From contig CAUVKI010000034.1 of the NCBI GenBank assembly GCA_963552605.1, positions 1 to 22,972 on the forward strand: 22,972 nt of DNA. Direction: 5' to 3'. The translations under genes were made by a program, and so were the position numbers. Below are positions 22,924 through 22,972 of the stretch, piece after piece. How positions within the stretch are numbered: position 1 is the first letter of the stretch; each line of letters begins with the position of its first letter. Source of the DNA: CAUVKI01 sp963552605 (lineage in GTDB: Bacteria; Bacillota; Clostridia; Tissierellales; Peptoniphilaceae). Below the pieces are notes generated by a model that saw only the letters and a program-made list of their open reading frames with translations, ran no database searches and was not told the DNA's origin.

Positions 22924-22972
22924 CTAAAATTCTATAAATTTATTGAATATCAAATATAAATATGCTAAACTA

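Noticed and set aside
1..22972. CRISPR arrays, insertion sequences, prophage genes
   Set aside because: No regularly spaced repeats, no transposase-like frames and no terminal inverted repeats were found on reading both strands.

Overview
The window looks like chromosome of a low-GC, anaerobic, amino-acid-fermenting Firmicute (Clostridia/Tissierellia type, for example a Peptoniphilaceae-like organism). The reasons are AT-rich codon use (many AGA and ATA codons), strong AGGAGG ribosome binding sites, sigma-A-type promoters, U-tailed hairpin terminators, a large-type SRP RNA, RicT and NrdR proteins, and a complete oxidative ornithine-degradation gene set known mainly from such anaerobes. The genus is an inference.

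Layout. (1) 1-664 is a decayed margin: a frameshifted, truncated MATE-transporter start, a terminator, and about 490 bases with only a weak coding relic. (2) 724-6611 is a tightly coupled plus-strand operon: UDP-sugar dehydrogenase (WecC/Ugd type), GT4 glycosyltransferase, two DUF4330 single-pass membrane proteins, an O-antigen-ligase/Wzy-like polytopic protein, and RicT. The last four junctions are all ATGA stop/start overlaps. (3) 6688-7881 is acetate kinase with its own promoter and terminator. (4) 7917-10845 is an accessory patch: a solitary N6-adenine-type DNA methyltransferase, a convergent coiled-coil membrane protein with in-frame tandem repeats, a GC-rich structured RNA upstream of it (6S-like or a cis leader), and a Nudix hydrolase. 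(5) 10845-11186 holds a minus-strand gene relic with an intact terminator. (6) 11187-11615 is a stable-RNA operon, tRNA-Ser(GGA) plus SRP RNA, behind a perfect consensus promoter. (7) 11680-12135 is nrdR. (8) 12203-17738 is the ornithine fermentation operon ord-ortA-ortB-oraS-oraE with a strong terminator. (9) 17758-22708 holds two exported proteins: a small one with two copper-amine-oxidase-N-like repeats and a 1336-residue helical-repeat surface protein ending in an Ig-like domain. (10) The right edge holds a minus-strand gene relic and a bidirectional terminator.

How the genes fit together. OraSE (B12 and PLP dependent) converts D-ornithine to 2,4-diaminopentanoate. Ord oxidatively deaminates it to 2-amino-4-oxopentanoate, and OrtAB cleaves that with CoA to alanine and acetyl-CoA. 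The acetate kinase in the same window could recover ATP from acetyl-phosphate, given a phosphotransacetylase elsewhere. No ornithine racemase lies in the window. The polysaccharide genes and the two exported proteins suggest investment in the cell surface.

Nothing here is clearly a wholly new system. The observations most worth checking are the structured RNA at 9834-9970, the repeat-expanded coiled-coil membrane gene overlapping the orphan methyltransferase, and the large surface protein.
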